Shown piece after piece: positions 1-7,812 of a stretch of 64,000 nt of DNA. Made by a program: the position numbers and the translations under genes. Every line of letters starts with the position of its first letter. Positions within the stretch are counted from its first letter, which is position 1. Origin of the DNA: CAVWDU01 sp963840725. GTDB lineage: Bacteria; Pseudomonadota; Gammaproteobacteria; Pseudomonadales; Halieaceae. The stretch covers positions 1,302,001 to 1,366,000 of the forward strand of contig CAWIZY010000016.1 of NCBI GenBank assembly GCA_963840725.1, read 5' to 3'. Below the pieces are notes generated by a model, which did not search any database, was not told the origin of the DNA, and saw only the letters and a program-made list of their open reading frames with translations.

Positions 1-118
1 CCGGTATAACCCACTGCGGCGCCCCCTGTTGTTCGATGGCACCGGGGGTCGGTCCGGAACCCGAGGGCGCCGCCGGTTCGAAGGGCGCCGGACTGACTGG
101 CTCGTTGTGTGTGGACAT
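1..118 (-). CDS. Partial CDS, N-terminus of unknown protein
   Basis: An open frame starts at an ATG (118) and runs off the left edge, so only about 39 residues are visible. They are rich in proline, alanine, serine and glycine (start MSTHNEPVSPAP, then a stretch ending in QWVIP), with no signal peptide or recognisable motif. No strong Shine-Dalgarno sequence precedes it. It lies 34 bases downstream of the lipoprotein gene that ends at 153 and has the same direction, so it is probably the fourth gene of that operon. The function cannot be named from this fragment. A disordered cytoplasmic leader before a membrane segment would be compatible but is not seen. Confidence 0.5.
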   Translation of the reverse strand, partial: MSTHNEPVSPAPFEPAAPSGSGPTPGAIEQQGAPQWVIP

Positions 119-152
119 ACCGTTCGGAGTCTTTACTCGCTAGTGTAGGGGC

Positions 153-1355
153 TCAGAGTGTATCAGCTCCGGACTGGCTAGCGGGGGGTGGTTCCAGCGC
201 GCCGACTTCAGCGCGATAGATGTCAGCCAGAAGCTCTCGCCACTGGTTGTACTGGTCCTCAACATTGCCGGAGAGCATGACTGTGCGGTCTTCCAGCTCG
301 ATGACACGGGGCGTAATCTCGGCCTCCAGTGACATGCCCAGTTCTTCAAGAGCCTGTACGTGGATTTGCGCCTCGTTGCGCTTTTCGAGTCCGCTCTTGA
401 GCAGGTAGCCCCCGCCAATTATGGCCACATTTGCCGCCGCACGGCTGGAGACATCGTTGCCGCCAGAGGCGGCAATACCAGCGAGTATCGCCACACCACC
501 GGCAATCAGTCGGCGCCGTGCCTCCGATTTCAATTCCTGCATGGCCATGGCTTCTTCGTAGCTGAGTTTGCGCCACTCCTGATAGGGCCCGGCCATCTCG
601 CTGGAGAAGCTGCCGTAATATTCCTGCATCGTGTCAACGAACATATGGTCGCGCTTGCGGATCCCGCGCACCCGCTCCAGCATCGGGTCGTCATCAGCCG
701 GTAAGCGCGCAATCATATAGCTGCCCGCCTCGCTGGTGTCCAGATAGCCATCGAATGCGTCGGCAGAAAAACTCTGTGCGAACAGCAATTCGCTCACCAG
801 GCGTATGGTTTTGCGCGCGCTCAGGTCCAGTGACTCCTGGGCCTTGAGCAGGTCGTTGGCGATCGTGTTATAGATGGCCTGGAACGGGTCCTGTGCCGTG
901 CGGGTAGTCATCGAGTAGGCGTAGCGACTGGCGTTACCTTTATAGTCCTTATCCAGCCAGATGGCCCCACGAGCGTCCGTTGCGGTGATATGCAGCTGCA
1001 GAGACTCGCCGTCGGAGTGGAGAATCTTGCCCTCAACCAACAGGTCACTGATCCGTTCCTCGGGGATCACGCGTACGGCGCCCCAGGCGCCGCTATCCTG
1101 GAGAGACAGGGCCAATTGGTTGGGCATAAAGCGCGCTTCGGCCTTGCGGACTTCCGGATAAATCTGTTGATCTTCGTCGTAGTCCTCCAGACCCGGGTCA
1201 AAGGTGACGATGTTGACGTCCAGCAGTAAGTCTTCGCTCACGCTCACGGCGGGCGCCGCGATGGCCGGTACCGAGGTGCTCTTGATGGTCTGGTTGACGC
1301 AGCCGCCCAGTAGCAGGTAAACAAGCAGAAAGCCGAGTGCTCGCCCTGTATTCAT
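153..1355 (-). CDS. Lipoprotein of unknown function
   Basis: The 400-residue product begins with a lipoprotein signal peptide: hydrophobic LGFLLVYLLLGGC, with the lipobox cysteine near residue 19. Residues about 40-170 form an alpha/beta domain of the kind seen in envelope lipoproteins that bind or sense (segments DVNIVTFDPGL and LLVEGKILHSDG). Residues about 280-320 hold two small-residue hydrophobic stretches (LIAGGVAILAGIAASGG, ANVAIIGGGYLL) followed by a charged C-terminal region. I do not recognise a named family. Its ATG overlaps the stop of the upstream gene (ATGA at 1352-1355), which implies translational coupling with the serine/glycine-rich lipoprotein. The two probably act together in the envelope, but no reaction can be assigned. 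Confidence 0.75.
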   Translation of the reverse strand: MNTGRALGFLLVYLLLGGCVNQTIKSTSVPAIAAPAVSVSEDLLLDVNIVTFDPGLEDYDEDQQIYPEVRKAEARFMPNQLALSLQDSGAWGAVRVIPEERISDLLVEGKILHSDGESLQLHITATDARGAIWLDKDYKGNASRYAYSMTTRTAQDPFQAIYNTIANDLLKAQESLDLSARKTIRLVSELLFAQSFSADAFDGYLDTSEAGSYMIARLPADDDPMLERVRGIRKRDHMFVDTMQEYYGSFSSEMAGPYQEWRKLSYEEAMAMQELKSEARRRLIAGGVAILAGIAASGGNDVSSRAAANVAIIGGGYLLKSGLEKRNEAQIHVQALEELGMSLEAEITPRVIELEDRTVMLSGNVEDQYNQWRELLADIYRAEVGALEPPPASQSGADTL

Positions 1356-2614
1356 TGTGCAATTCCTTTGTACTTGCGGTATTCATCCCAGAGTTTCTCC
1401 CGCACCGCAGGGTCTGGTTCGCGCATGGCTGCCTCCCGCAACTGGCGAGCGACCACGTCGTCGTCGTTGCCGTTGGGAATGTCGGTGGGTGGCGGGTATT
1501 TAGCGGTATTCGTGGGTATTTTACCACCCCCTTGCGCAGCGCCACCCATGCCGCCACCGGTGCTGTACCCACCTCCGGCACCGTACTCGCCGGCGTCGGC
1601 CATGCCGCCGCCGTCGCCCGCCGTACTGCCGCCCTGTGAAGCGGGCGGCGGAGGCGGGTTGGTATCCGCGCGTTCTCGGGCCTCTCGGCGCTGCTCCGCC
1701 TGCTCCTCGAGGATCATGGCATCGAATACGCCCGTACCGCGCTCCAACTGAGCGTCGAGCACTGCGACCTGTTCAGCCGGGGTGAGCGGTCCGCCAACAC
1801 CCGAACCGGTGCCGGCAGGGCTGCCGCCCGACGGTGTTTGTTCCGAGCCGTAGGGGCCGGCGCCAGCCTGGGAGTCCCCATTGCTGGTGGCCCCCGAGCC
1901 GGGCATGCCCTGGCCGCTCGTCCCGGCGGGTGCCCCAGAGCCCTGACCATCTCCCGGCGGTCGGCCACCGCCCTGGGCGCCCTCGCCCATGGCTGCCTCC
2001 ATGGCGGCCAGCACTTCTTCCATCGATTGATCGTCCAGCAGATCGGGCAATTCTTCGCTGGCAGCGCCGGCGCCGCTGCTGTCTCCCCAGCCGGGCTCCT
2101 CGCCACCGGCCTCTGCACTGCCATCGGCACTCGCCGTGGATTGCTCTGTGCCGGTGCCGGCGCCGGGTTCCGCTGCGCCGGGCGCCTCGCCCTGGGGAAA
2201 CTCCTCCATTTCCCTGCCGCCTTCCCCCGCATTCTGCTGCCCCTGGGTGTCAGAGCTGGCTGTGGTCTCATCGCCAGAGCTGCCATTAGAGCCCGGGGGC
2301 TGGGCACCTTGCGAACCCGGTGACCCGGGAGCACCAGAACTTGCGGGCGGTTGACCCGATTGGGCCGTCTCGGAGGACGAGGACTCCGAGCGTTCAGAAG
2401 CTGTGGATTGCGAGGGCGGGCGCTCCGATGCGCTGGAGGGTGAACTGGGCGATGAACTCGGGCTCGAGGCGCTGGGTGGTGTCGCGCTGGGCATGCTCGG
2501 CGGCTGAGGCATGGTGGGATTGCTGGCGCTGGGGCAGCCGGTCAGTACCAGACAGGCGCAGGCGATTGCCGCTAGGGCGGCATAACTCTTTGATTTTTCA
2601 GCCGTTGACGACAT
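1352..2614 (-). CDS. Low-complexity Ser/Gly/Pro-rich lipoprotein
   Basis: This 420-residue protein has a lipoprotein signal peptide (ACACLVLTGC, lipobox cysteine near residue 26). About 330 residues of low-complexity sequence follow, dominated by serine, proline, glycine, alanine and acidic residues. Short ordered islands occur: an acidic helix with DLLDDQSMEEVLAAMEAAMG near residue 200, and a coiled-coil-like stretch with QAERREARERAD character near residue 320. The last 45 residues are ordered and charged (ending DEYRKYKGIAQ), which suggests a conserved binding tail. The start overlaps the end of the upstream TPR/TonB-C gene by 17 bases, and the stop overlaps the next start by 4. It is probably a disordered, surface- or periplasm-spanning lipoprotein; the function is unknown. 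Confidence 0.7.
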   Translation of the reverse strand: MSSTAEKSKSYAALAAIACACLVLTGCPSASNPTMPQPPSMPSATPPSASSPSSSPSSPSSASERPPSQSTASERSESSSSETAQSGQPPASSGAPGSPGSQGAQPPGSNGSSGDETTASSDTQGQQNAGEGGREMEEFPQGEAPGAAEPGAGTGTEQSTASADGSAEAGGEEPGWGDSSGAGAASEELPDLLDDQSMEEVLAAMEAAMGEGAQGGGRPPGDGQGSGAPAGTSGQGMPGSGATSNGDSQAGAGPYGSEQTPSGGSPAGTGSGVGGPLTPAEQVAVLDAQLERGTGVFDAMILEEQAEQRREARERADTNPPPPPASQGGSTAGDGGGMADAGEYGAGGGYSTGGGMGGAAQGGGKIPTNTAKYPPPTDIPNGNDDDVVARQLREAAMREPDPAVREKLWDEYRKYKGIAQ

Positions 2615-3839
2615 AAGCCCTGACTACCTTCTCCGTATCTACTGGTACACCATCTTTAAAGACTGGTCGAAATGGCGTTTTCCTTAACTGGCGCATCAGG
2701 CGGTTTACTTTACCGTTGATCCCGTCAGTCTCGTCTACCCGTTGCAGATTGACAACCCGGCCCCGCCGGGTAACCGCGAACTCAAGCACCACATTTGCCG
2801 CTTCCGGCGGCAAGTTTTCGGGCAGTGGTCTGACCCCAGAGAGGCTGGGTAGTGCCACCGGGTCACCGAACAGCTCTGCTATCTGCCGTTGAACAGTCTC
2901 TTGTTGGGCATCTTTCTGGTCCACAAGTTCCCGATGCGCTTCGCGATAGGCCTCCTCGGCGCCCTCATGTTCACCGTGGATAAGGTACCAGTCTCCCAGT
3001 TGCGCAAGCGTTCCGGCACTGGCGACCGGATCGGGTTCGGGCTGCTCTTGCTCGATTTCGTAGATGGCTCTGATAACAGCGCTGCCTTTACTGAAGCTGC
3101 GCGCCCTGTAGGCATTGAAACGGTTGTAATCCTGGCGATTGAGATAATCGGCCTCGCTACCCGGATTGGCGGCAGCGGAGTCCATCTCGTAGCCCGCTAT
3201 CAAGTACTGGGCGCGCAGCATGCCGTGCAGAGGTTCCAGCAGGCGGGGGGAGGTTTCGCCATCTCTGGCGGCTATGTCGGTGAGGGCCAGTCGGTTGAGA
3301 TCCCATATACTCATCAGCCGGCCGAACCCGGGATTGCCAATGCCCGCTCGGTAAGCGTCGAGCTGCCAGCTGGCTTGTTGCATAAGGGCCTGGGCACGCT
3401 GCTCTCCGGCACCGAGGCCGCGCATTTGCACCCGGTACAAACTGTGCTGGCGGTCATCGGCCTCGCTGAGTTGCCCCAAGGCAATATGACTGGATATTTC
3501 GCCACGTAATAGCGGGATCTGCTGGCGGCTGTAAAGCCCATCGTTGACGCGGGCCACATGAACGCCGCGTTTGAAGATGTCTACGGCCTCCTGGTGGCGT
3601 TCCTGCCGCTGCAATGCGAGGCCCAGGCTGAGCAGTTGTTCACTCAGCGGCGCACCGTAAGCCCCGTGCTCGGTTTCGGCGCGGGCAATTGCTTCACGGT
3701 ACACCTGAACGTCGGCCGAGTCCGCAATTTCATCGAGCGTTGGTCCGGCTCCACCGCCATCTGCATGGACTCCGGGAATTGGATTAAGCAACAGCACCAG
3801 CAGCGGCGCCACTCGTGCTGAATTCAGCATTCGAATCAT
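2598..3839 (-). CDS. Periplasmic TPR protein with TonB-C-like domain
   Basis: The 413-residue product starts at the ATG at 3839, preceded by a GCGGAA ribosome site. A longer frame exists upstream, but its extra 109 residues are compositionally unlike protein and lack such a site. A signal peptide (VAPLLVLLLNPIPGVHA) is followed by helical repeats typical of TPR proteins (for example LSLGLALQRQERHQEAVDIF near residue 75 and GDWYLIHGEHEGAEEAYREA near 285). The last 80 residues resemble the TonB C-terminal fold (NVVLEFAVTRRGRVVNLQ, then TPFRPVFKDGVPVDTEKV). The protein lacks the TonB membrane anchor and proline spacer, so it is probably not an energy transducer itself. It is the first gene of the minus-strand operon. 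Confidence 0.75.
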   Translation of the reverse strand: MIRMLNSARVAPLLVLLLNPIPGVHADGGGAGPTLDEIADSADVQVYREAIARAETEHGAYGAPLSEQLLSLGLALQRQERHQEAVDIFKRGVHVARVNDGLYSRQQIPLLRGEISSHIALGQLSEADDRQHSLYRVQMRGLGAGEQRAQALMQQASWQLDAYRAGIGNPGFGRLMSIWDLNRLALTDIAARDGETSPRLLEPLHGMLRAQYLIAGYEMDSAAANPGSEADYLNRQDYNRFNAYRARSFSKGSAVIRAIYEIEQEQPEPDPVASAGTLAQLGDWYLIHGEHEGAEEAYREAHRELVDQKDAQQETVQRQIAELFGDPVALPSLSGVRPLPENLPPEAANVVLEFAVTRRGRVVNLQRVDETDGINGKVNRLMRQLRKTPFRPVFKDGVPVDTEKVVRAYVVNG

Positions 3840-4068
3840 GTCTGTTTCCGCTTTGTCAGTAAGCGGGCGGCCGTGGCGGCGCCACCCGCTGAACTCCAGT
3901 ATATACGCTTTAACCGCTGCAACGGGATCAGCCCGAGAGCGGCCGCATCGCCGCCCGGCTCGTACACTGCGCCCCGATGGTGATCGGGGTTTGCCTGCGT
4001 GGGCCGTCGGTGCATACTCCCGGTGCTGCAGCGCAGCGAATCTAGTGGAGTAGACCGAGTAAATAACC

Positions 4069-4368
4069 ATGGATAAATTATTGCAAGAAATCGATAGCCG
4101 CTGGCGGGGGATGTTTACCCGACTGGCTGGCGGTGACGACGTTTCCCCGGGCATGAGATTGCGCACCGAGGGGCTGATGGAGGCCGCTGCTCTAATCGGT
4201 AGCGTCAGCCCGGAGAGCTTGCAAGCGGCTATGGCTGACGTTTACCTGGAGGTGTATCAGCGCCCGATAGAGCAGGACCTTGGCGAACAGTGGCAGAGCT
4301 TCCACCCGTTCCCACAGATACCGGTAATGGCGCAACGGGCGCCGGTCTATCCCAGTACTGCTGAATGA
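4069..4368 (+). CDS. Small hypothetical protein
   Basis: A 99-residue product, mostly helical in its first 70 residues (DKLLQEIDSRWRGMFTRLAGG, then LRTEGLMEAAALIG), with no signal peptide or membrane segment. The C-terminus is proline-rich. It is divergent from the TPR/TonB-C gene and lies 34 bases upstream of a DUF4136 lipoprotein on the same strand. The ribosome site is weak (GGAG about 18 bases before the ATG). I do not recognise the family. Codon usage and the lack of a better overlapping frame favour a real gene. Confidence 0.55.
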   Translation: MDKLLQEIDSRWRGMFTRLAGGDDVSPGMRLRTEGLMEAAALIGSVSPESLQAAMADVYLEVYQRPIEQDLGEQWQSFHPFPQIPVMAQRAPVYPSTAE

Positions 4369-4402
4369 GTATAATACGGGCTGACTTCCGGGAATCCTGA
4401 CC

Positions 4403-4960
4403 ATGAAACTATTTCTAGTCCACGGCGTGCTGGCGCTGCTGATAAGCGGCATCCTGGCCGGCTGTAGCTCTACTCCAATCGAAGCGGTGAGTGACTTCGA
4501 CAACAGCTTTAACTTTGACAAGGTCAGAAAAGTGGCCATCCAGCCTATTGACCGCACCCAGCTCAATACTGTGCAAGTCAGTGATATGCAGGTCCAGCGA
4601 ATCAACGAGGCGTTGACCGACGAACTGCAGCGACGGGGTTATCAGGTGGTAACCAGCAATATCGAAGCCGATGGTTGGCTGACCTGGCACCTGGTGACCG
4701 AAGAGCGAGTGGACGTGCGCAGTTACAACAGTATGAGCTACTACAATTGCTGGATGTGCGGTCCTTCGGTCTCTGACGTCAGCGTCCAGCAGTACACAGA
4801 GGGTTCTTTCATCGTCGATCTTATCGACCCAGAACGCAACCAGTCGGTATGGCGCTCAACGATTCAGTCCCGATTGAAGTCGAACCCGGACCCGCAGCAA
4901 AACGCCGAGCGTCGCCGCGAGGCTGCGCAGGCAGTTTTCGCCGATTTTCCGCCCCAGTAA
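4403..4960 (+). CDS. DUF4136-family lipoprotein
   Basis: The 185-residue product has a lipoprotein signal peptide (LALLISGILAGC, cysteine at residue 21). The following domain fits the DUF4136 family: it opens with a YDF-like strand (VSDFDNSFNFDKVRKVAI), has the helix RINEALTDELQRRGYQVV, and ends with a helix enriched in arginine and alanine before FADFPPQ. An unusual tyrosine/cysteine-rich loop (SMSYYNCWMCG near residue 115) is present. Members are outer-membrane-associated lipoproteins without known activity. It lies 12 bases before pdxH and could be co-transcribed with it. Confidence 0.8.
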   Translation: MKLFLVHGVLALLISGILAGCSSTPIEAVSDFDNSFNFDKVRKVAIQPIDRTQLNTVQVSDMQVQRINEALTDELQRRGYQVVTSNIEADGWLTWHLVTEERVDVRSYNSMSYYNCWMCGPSVSDVSVQQYTEGSFIVDLIDPERNQSVWRSTIQSRLKSNPDPQQNAERRREAAQAVFADFPPQ

Positions 4961-4972
4961 AGGTTAGGTGTC

Positions 4973-5611
4973 TTGCTTTACGAAGACTTCAGGCGTGAAT
5001 ACCTCGCGGGAGGGCTTGACCGGGAGACGCTGGCCGACTGCCCGGTGCGTCAATTCGAGCAGTGGTTGGAGCAGGCGGTAGAGGCCGGGCTCGGGGACCC
5101 CACGGCGATGGTGTTGGGGACAGTAGATCCTTTGGGTCAACCCGCGCAGCGCATGGTATTGATGAAGGGCGTCTCCAGCCGCGGGTTCGTGTTTTATACC
5201 AACCATGGCAGCGCCAAAGCCCGGGACATTGCGGGGGAAGCCCGGGTCTCATTGCTATTCCCCTGGAACGAACTCGAACGGCAGGTCATCATCGCGGGCA
5301 GGGCGGAAAGAATGTCGATTGCCGAATCGGCGCGTTATTTCCTCACTCGCCCGCGGGAAAGCCAGTTGGCTGCCTGGGCCTCCCGCCAAAGCCGGGGCCT
5401 GTCGGCCCGGGCCGTGCTGGAAAAAGAAGTGCAACTGATGCGGGAAAAGTTTGCGGCTGGCCAGGTCCCGATACCAGAGTTCTGGGGCGGCTATCGGGTG
5501 GTACCGCAGCGTATTGAGTTCTGGCAGGGTCGCGCCAGCCGGCTACATGATCGTTTCTTGTATACCCGGGACGAGACGGGCTCGTGGCTTATCGAACGGC
5601 TGCAGCCGTGA
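4973..5611 (+). CDS. pdxH: Pyridoxamine 5'-phosphate oxidase
   Basis: This FMN enzyme oxidises pyridoxamine or pyridoxine 5'-phosphate to pyridoxal 5'-phosphate, the last step of vitamin B6 synthesis and salvage. The 212-residue length is normal. Family marks in order are the N-terminal YEDFRREYLAGGLD, the FMN-contacting QRMVLMKG near residue 58, SRQSRGLSARAVLE near 140, and the substrate-binding FWQGRASRLHDRF near 185. The start must be TTG at 4973: the frame has a stop 15 bases upstream and no ATG or GTG before the conserved N-terminus. A purine-rich AGGT lies upstream. Confidence 0.95.
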   Translation: MLYEDFRREYLAGGLDRETLADCPVRQFEQWLEQAVEAGLGDPTAMVLGTVDPLGQPAQRMVLMKGVSSRGFVFYTNHGSAKARDIAGEARVSLLFPWNELERQVIIAGRAERMSIAESARYFLTRPRESQLAAWASRQSRGLSARAVLEKEVQLMREKFAAGQVPIPEFWGGYRVVPQRIEFWQGRASRLHDRFLYTRDETGSWLIERLQP

Positions 5612-5672
5612 TCCGTCGCCGTGTCTGGCACCGGGCAATGCTGCAAATCGACTAACGGGGGGTTTCGGGAGA

Positions 5673-6137
5673 GTGAAGAGAATCAGTGAAGCAGATTTGG
5701 TTGGCAGTTGGCAGCTGCAGTCCTGGACAATTGGTTACTCCAATCGGGACGAATTGACCTACCCTTTCGGGGAAGACCCTCAGGGCCTGTTGATTTACAC
5801 TGCCGATGGTTGGATGAGTGCTGCAATCAGTCGCCGCAACCGACCCCGGCTCCCCGACCAGCAAAGCCCGCGTAAAATTTCTGCAGAGCTTCAGGCCCAG
5901 GCATACAGTTCCTATTTTCATTATGCCGGTCGCTATGCGGTCAATGGCGGTGACGTGATTCACTACGTGACCCAAAGCCTGAATCCGGACTTTCCTGGCA
6001 CTGAGCAGTTGCGACATGCAGAGCTTGATGGTCACACGCTGGCCCTCACCGGTAAGGACCAACAAGGCGAACACACCCGCTTTCATGCGCTGGTCTGGCA
6101 CCGCGTATCGGCAGGGAGCGATCAGCCCATCAACTGA
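5673..6137 (+). CDS. Lipocalin-like domain protein
   Basis: A 154-residue cytoplasmic protein that fits the lipocalin-like family often found in lone short genes: it opens with LVGSWQLQSW, then FGEDPQGLLIYTADGWMSA, a tyrosine-rich middle (YSSYFHYAGRYAV) and paired beta strands to the end. Such proteins are small beta barrels presumed to bind a hydrophobic ligand; the ligand is unknown. The chosen start is GTG at 5673 after GGGAGA. The longer frame overlaps pdxH and has no homology-like sequence. It follows pdxH by 61 bases. Confidence 0.8.
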   Translation: MKRISEADLVGSWQLQSWTIGYSNRDELTYPFGEDPQGLLIYTADGWMSAAISRRNRPRLPDQQSPRKISAELQAQAYSSYFHYAGRYAVNGGDVIHYVTQSLNPDFPGTEQLRHAELDGHTLALTGKDQQGEHTRFHALVWHRVSAGSDQPIN

Positions 6138-6207
6138 CAGCGCCAAAGTGCAGCACGGTGGCGCCTCTCGTCACCCCCTGGCGGGTTCACAAACGGGGCA
6201 GCTGAGA

Positions 6208-7509
6208 TCAGGCGGAGCGGGTCGTTGTCACCCGGCGCTGGTCGAAGTAGCGCGGTTGCTCTTCGATGCCGAGCAGTTGCCGTCTGATCATGTCGAGCGC
6301 GGCGGCAGCGACCATGGTCTGGAACAGGCCGCGCTCCACTGGCCAGCACAGACAGCAAGCCTGTAGATTATGCCGGCAGCCCCAGGCCAGCCAGACGGTG
6401 CCAACGGGCTTGTCGGCACTGCCACCTTCCGGACCGGCAATGCCGGACACCGCAACGCTGTAGTCTGCGTTAGCGCGCTCCAGAGCGCCCAGCGCCATTT
6501 GCCGGACAACGACCTCGCTCACCGCCCCCGAGGCTTCAAGGTCTGTCTCACGCACCCCGAGAACGGACCGCTTGATGTGGTTTGCGTAAGTCACGAAGCC
6601 CGCCTCAAACGCTCGTGATGAGCCGGGGGTTCGGGTCAGCATACTGGCAATCAAGCCACCGGTGCAGGACTCCGCCGTGGTCAGGGTCTGGCCTCGCTCC
6701 ACCAGCAGGTCCAGAACCCTGGCAGCCAGCAGCGTATCGCCCTCACCGATAATATGGTCTCCGAACAGTTGGTACAGCTGGCGTTTGCAGCGTTGCTGAG
6801 CGCCCCGGGCGGAGGCGTTGGCGATGCTCAGTTTGACCTCCATTTGTGGCGCGCCGGCCCGAAAACCCAGTTCCACTTCCGTGGGCCAGTCGAGGCAATT
6901 ATCGGCGATTAACTGCTGGGCTGTAGACTCGCCGAGCCCAAACGTTTGCAGGCGAATTATCTCGTATTCTGCTTGCCGCTGCAGTTGCCGGGCGAGGTCG
7001 GCAAGGATTGTGTCCAGCATCGCCGCCAGCTCTCCCGGCACTCCGGGTGTGCAGATTACCCGGCAATTGTGCACAGTCATTTCGAATCCGACAGCGCTAC
7101 CGATGGGGTTGGGAATCAGCGCGGCCCCTTCCGGCAGTCGGGCCTGTTTGCGATTGGCGGCGTTGAGTTGCAGGTTGCGTCTCGCGCACCAGTGTTCGAG
7201 ATGAGCCATAGCCTGCGGGTGCTCCCTCACCGGTACCCCTGCAACGGCAGCCAGCACCTCGGCAGTCAGGTCATCAACTGTGGGGCCCAGGCCGCCATTG
7301 ATGATAACCAGGTCGGCCTCTCTGGTCATGGCCGTCAGTTCCTTGTGCAGCAGCGCGAACTCGTCCCCCACAGTGACCTTGCGGGTCACGGGAATGGCCA
7401 GTTCGGCAAGCCGCGTCGCGATCGTTGCAGAATTGGAGTCGACCGTGTCACCGCTCATGATCTCGTTGCCAGTGAGCAGCAATTGCACGTTCAGCTGCTT
7501 TTCGCCCAT
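6208..7509 (-). CDS. cinA: CinA-family protein with NMN deamidase domain
   Basis: The 433-residue protein has the full two-domain CinA form. The N-terminal MoCF/COG1058 domain carries LLLTGNEIMSGDTVDSN near residue 8 and the NGGLGPTVDD loop near 75. The C-terminal PncC-type amidohydrolase domain carries TAESCTGGLIASML near 278 and SGIAGPEGGSADKPVGTVWLA near 350. The C-terminal domain deamidates nicotinamide mononucleotide to nicotinate mononucleotide; the N-terminal domain of full-length proteins is linked to ADP-ribose hydrolysis. I chose ATG 7509 because TGGGG lies 7 bases upstream; ATG 7515 is also possible. It is not next to recA here, unlike in many relatives. The frame runs on upstream into a decayed DUF924 gene. 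Confidence 0.92.
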   Translation of the reverse strand: MGEKQLNVQLLLTGNEIMSGDTVDSNSATIATRLAELAIPVTRKVTVGDEFALLHKELTAMTREADLVIINGGLGPTVDDLTAEVLAAVAGVPVREHPQAMAHLEHWCARRNLQLNAANRKQARLPEGAALIPNPIGSAVGFEMTVHNCRVICTPGVPGELAAMLDTILADLARQLQRQAEYEIIRLQTFGLGESTAQQLIADNCLDWPTEVELGFRAGAPQMEVKLSIANASARGAQQRCKRQLYQLFGDHIIGEGDTLLAARVLDLLVERGQTLTTAESCTGGLIASMLTRTPGSSRAFEAGFVTYANHIKRSVLGVRETDLEASGAVSEVVVRQMALGALERANADYSVAVSGIAGPEGGSADKPVGTVWLAWGCRHNLQACCLCWPVERGLFQTMVAAAALDMIRRQLLGIEEQPRYFDQRRVTTTRSA

Positions 7510-7594
7510 GTCCATGCCCCAGGTTTCGATGCCGTATCCAAGCATAGCCAAAGCGGCGCCCCGGGCAAAGCATCCGGCGGAGCCCTGAAGCGGA

Positions 7595-7735
7595 TCAGAA
7601 GCCCCCGTGGCGATCAAGATAGGCCAGTTCGGCTGCTGTTGAATCGCGCTCGAGGATGGCGTTCCTGGGCGAAAAGCGACCGAAGCGGGCAATGACATCT
7701 CTGTGGGCGATAGCGTAGCGCCGAAACGCTGTGAT
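7595..7735 (-). pseudogene. Remnant of DUF924-family gene, C-terminal end
   Basis: Reading the minus strand in a frame different from cinA gives about 46 residues with the C-terminal signature of the DUF924 (COG3803) family: AFRRYAIAHRDVIARFG, then RFSPRNAILERDST, ending DRHGGF and a TGA at 7595-7597. Intact family members are about 180 residues long. Here the frame meets a TAA near 7765 with no start codon, and the FKBP gene promoter occupies the place where the rest should be. The rest of the gene has therefore been deleted. The remnant sits immediately upstream of cinA. Confidence 0.7.
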
Positions 7736-7754
7736 CTGCGTTCTGGGCCCGCAT

Positions 7755-7785
7755 CTTTCCCCGCGCTGTGATAAAATTTAGCGCT
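7755..7785 (+). promoter_or_regulatory. Probable sigma-70 -10 element for the FKBP gene
   Basis: The sequence TGTGATAAAATT (about 7767-7778) looks like an extended -10 element (TG, one base, GATAAA), about 35-40 bases before the FKBP start codon. No convincing -35 hexamer is seen, as is usual for extended -10 promoters. It lies on the far side of the deletion that truncated the DUF924 gene. Confidence 0.35.
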
Positions 7786-7812
7786 TCTCTGGCTTCTTCA
7801 AACGGACATCCT

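Noticed and set aside
1834..2323. Overlapping plus-strand frames of 150-160 codons opposite the Ser/Gly-rich lipoprotein
   Set aside because: They arise from GC-rich low-complexity sequence; the minus frame has a lipobox and coupled neighbours.
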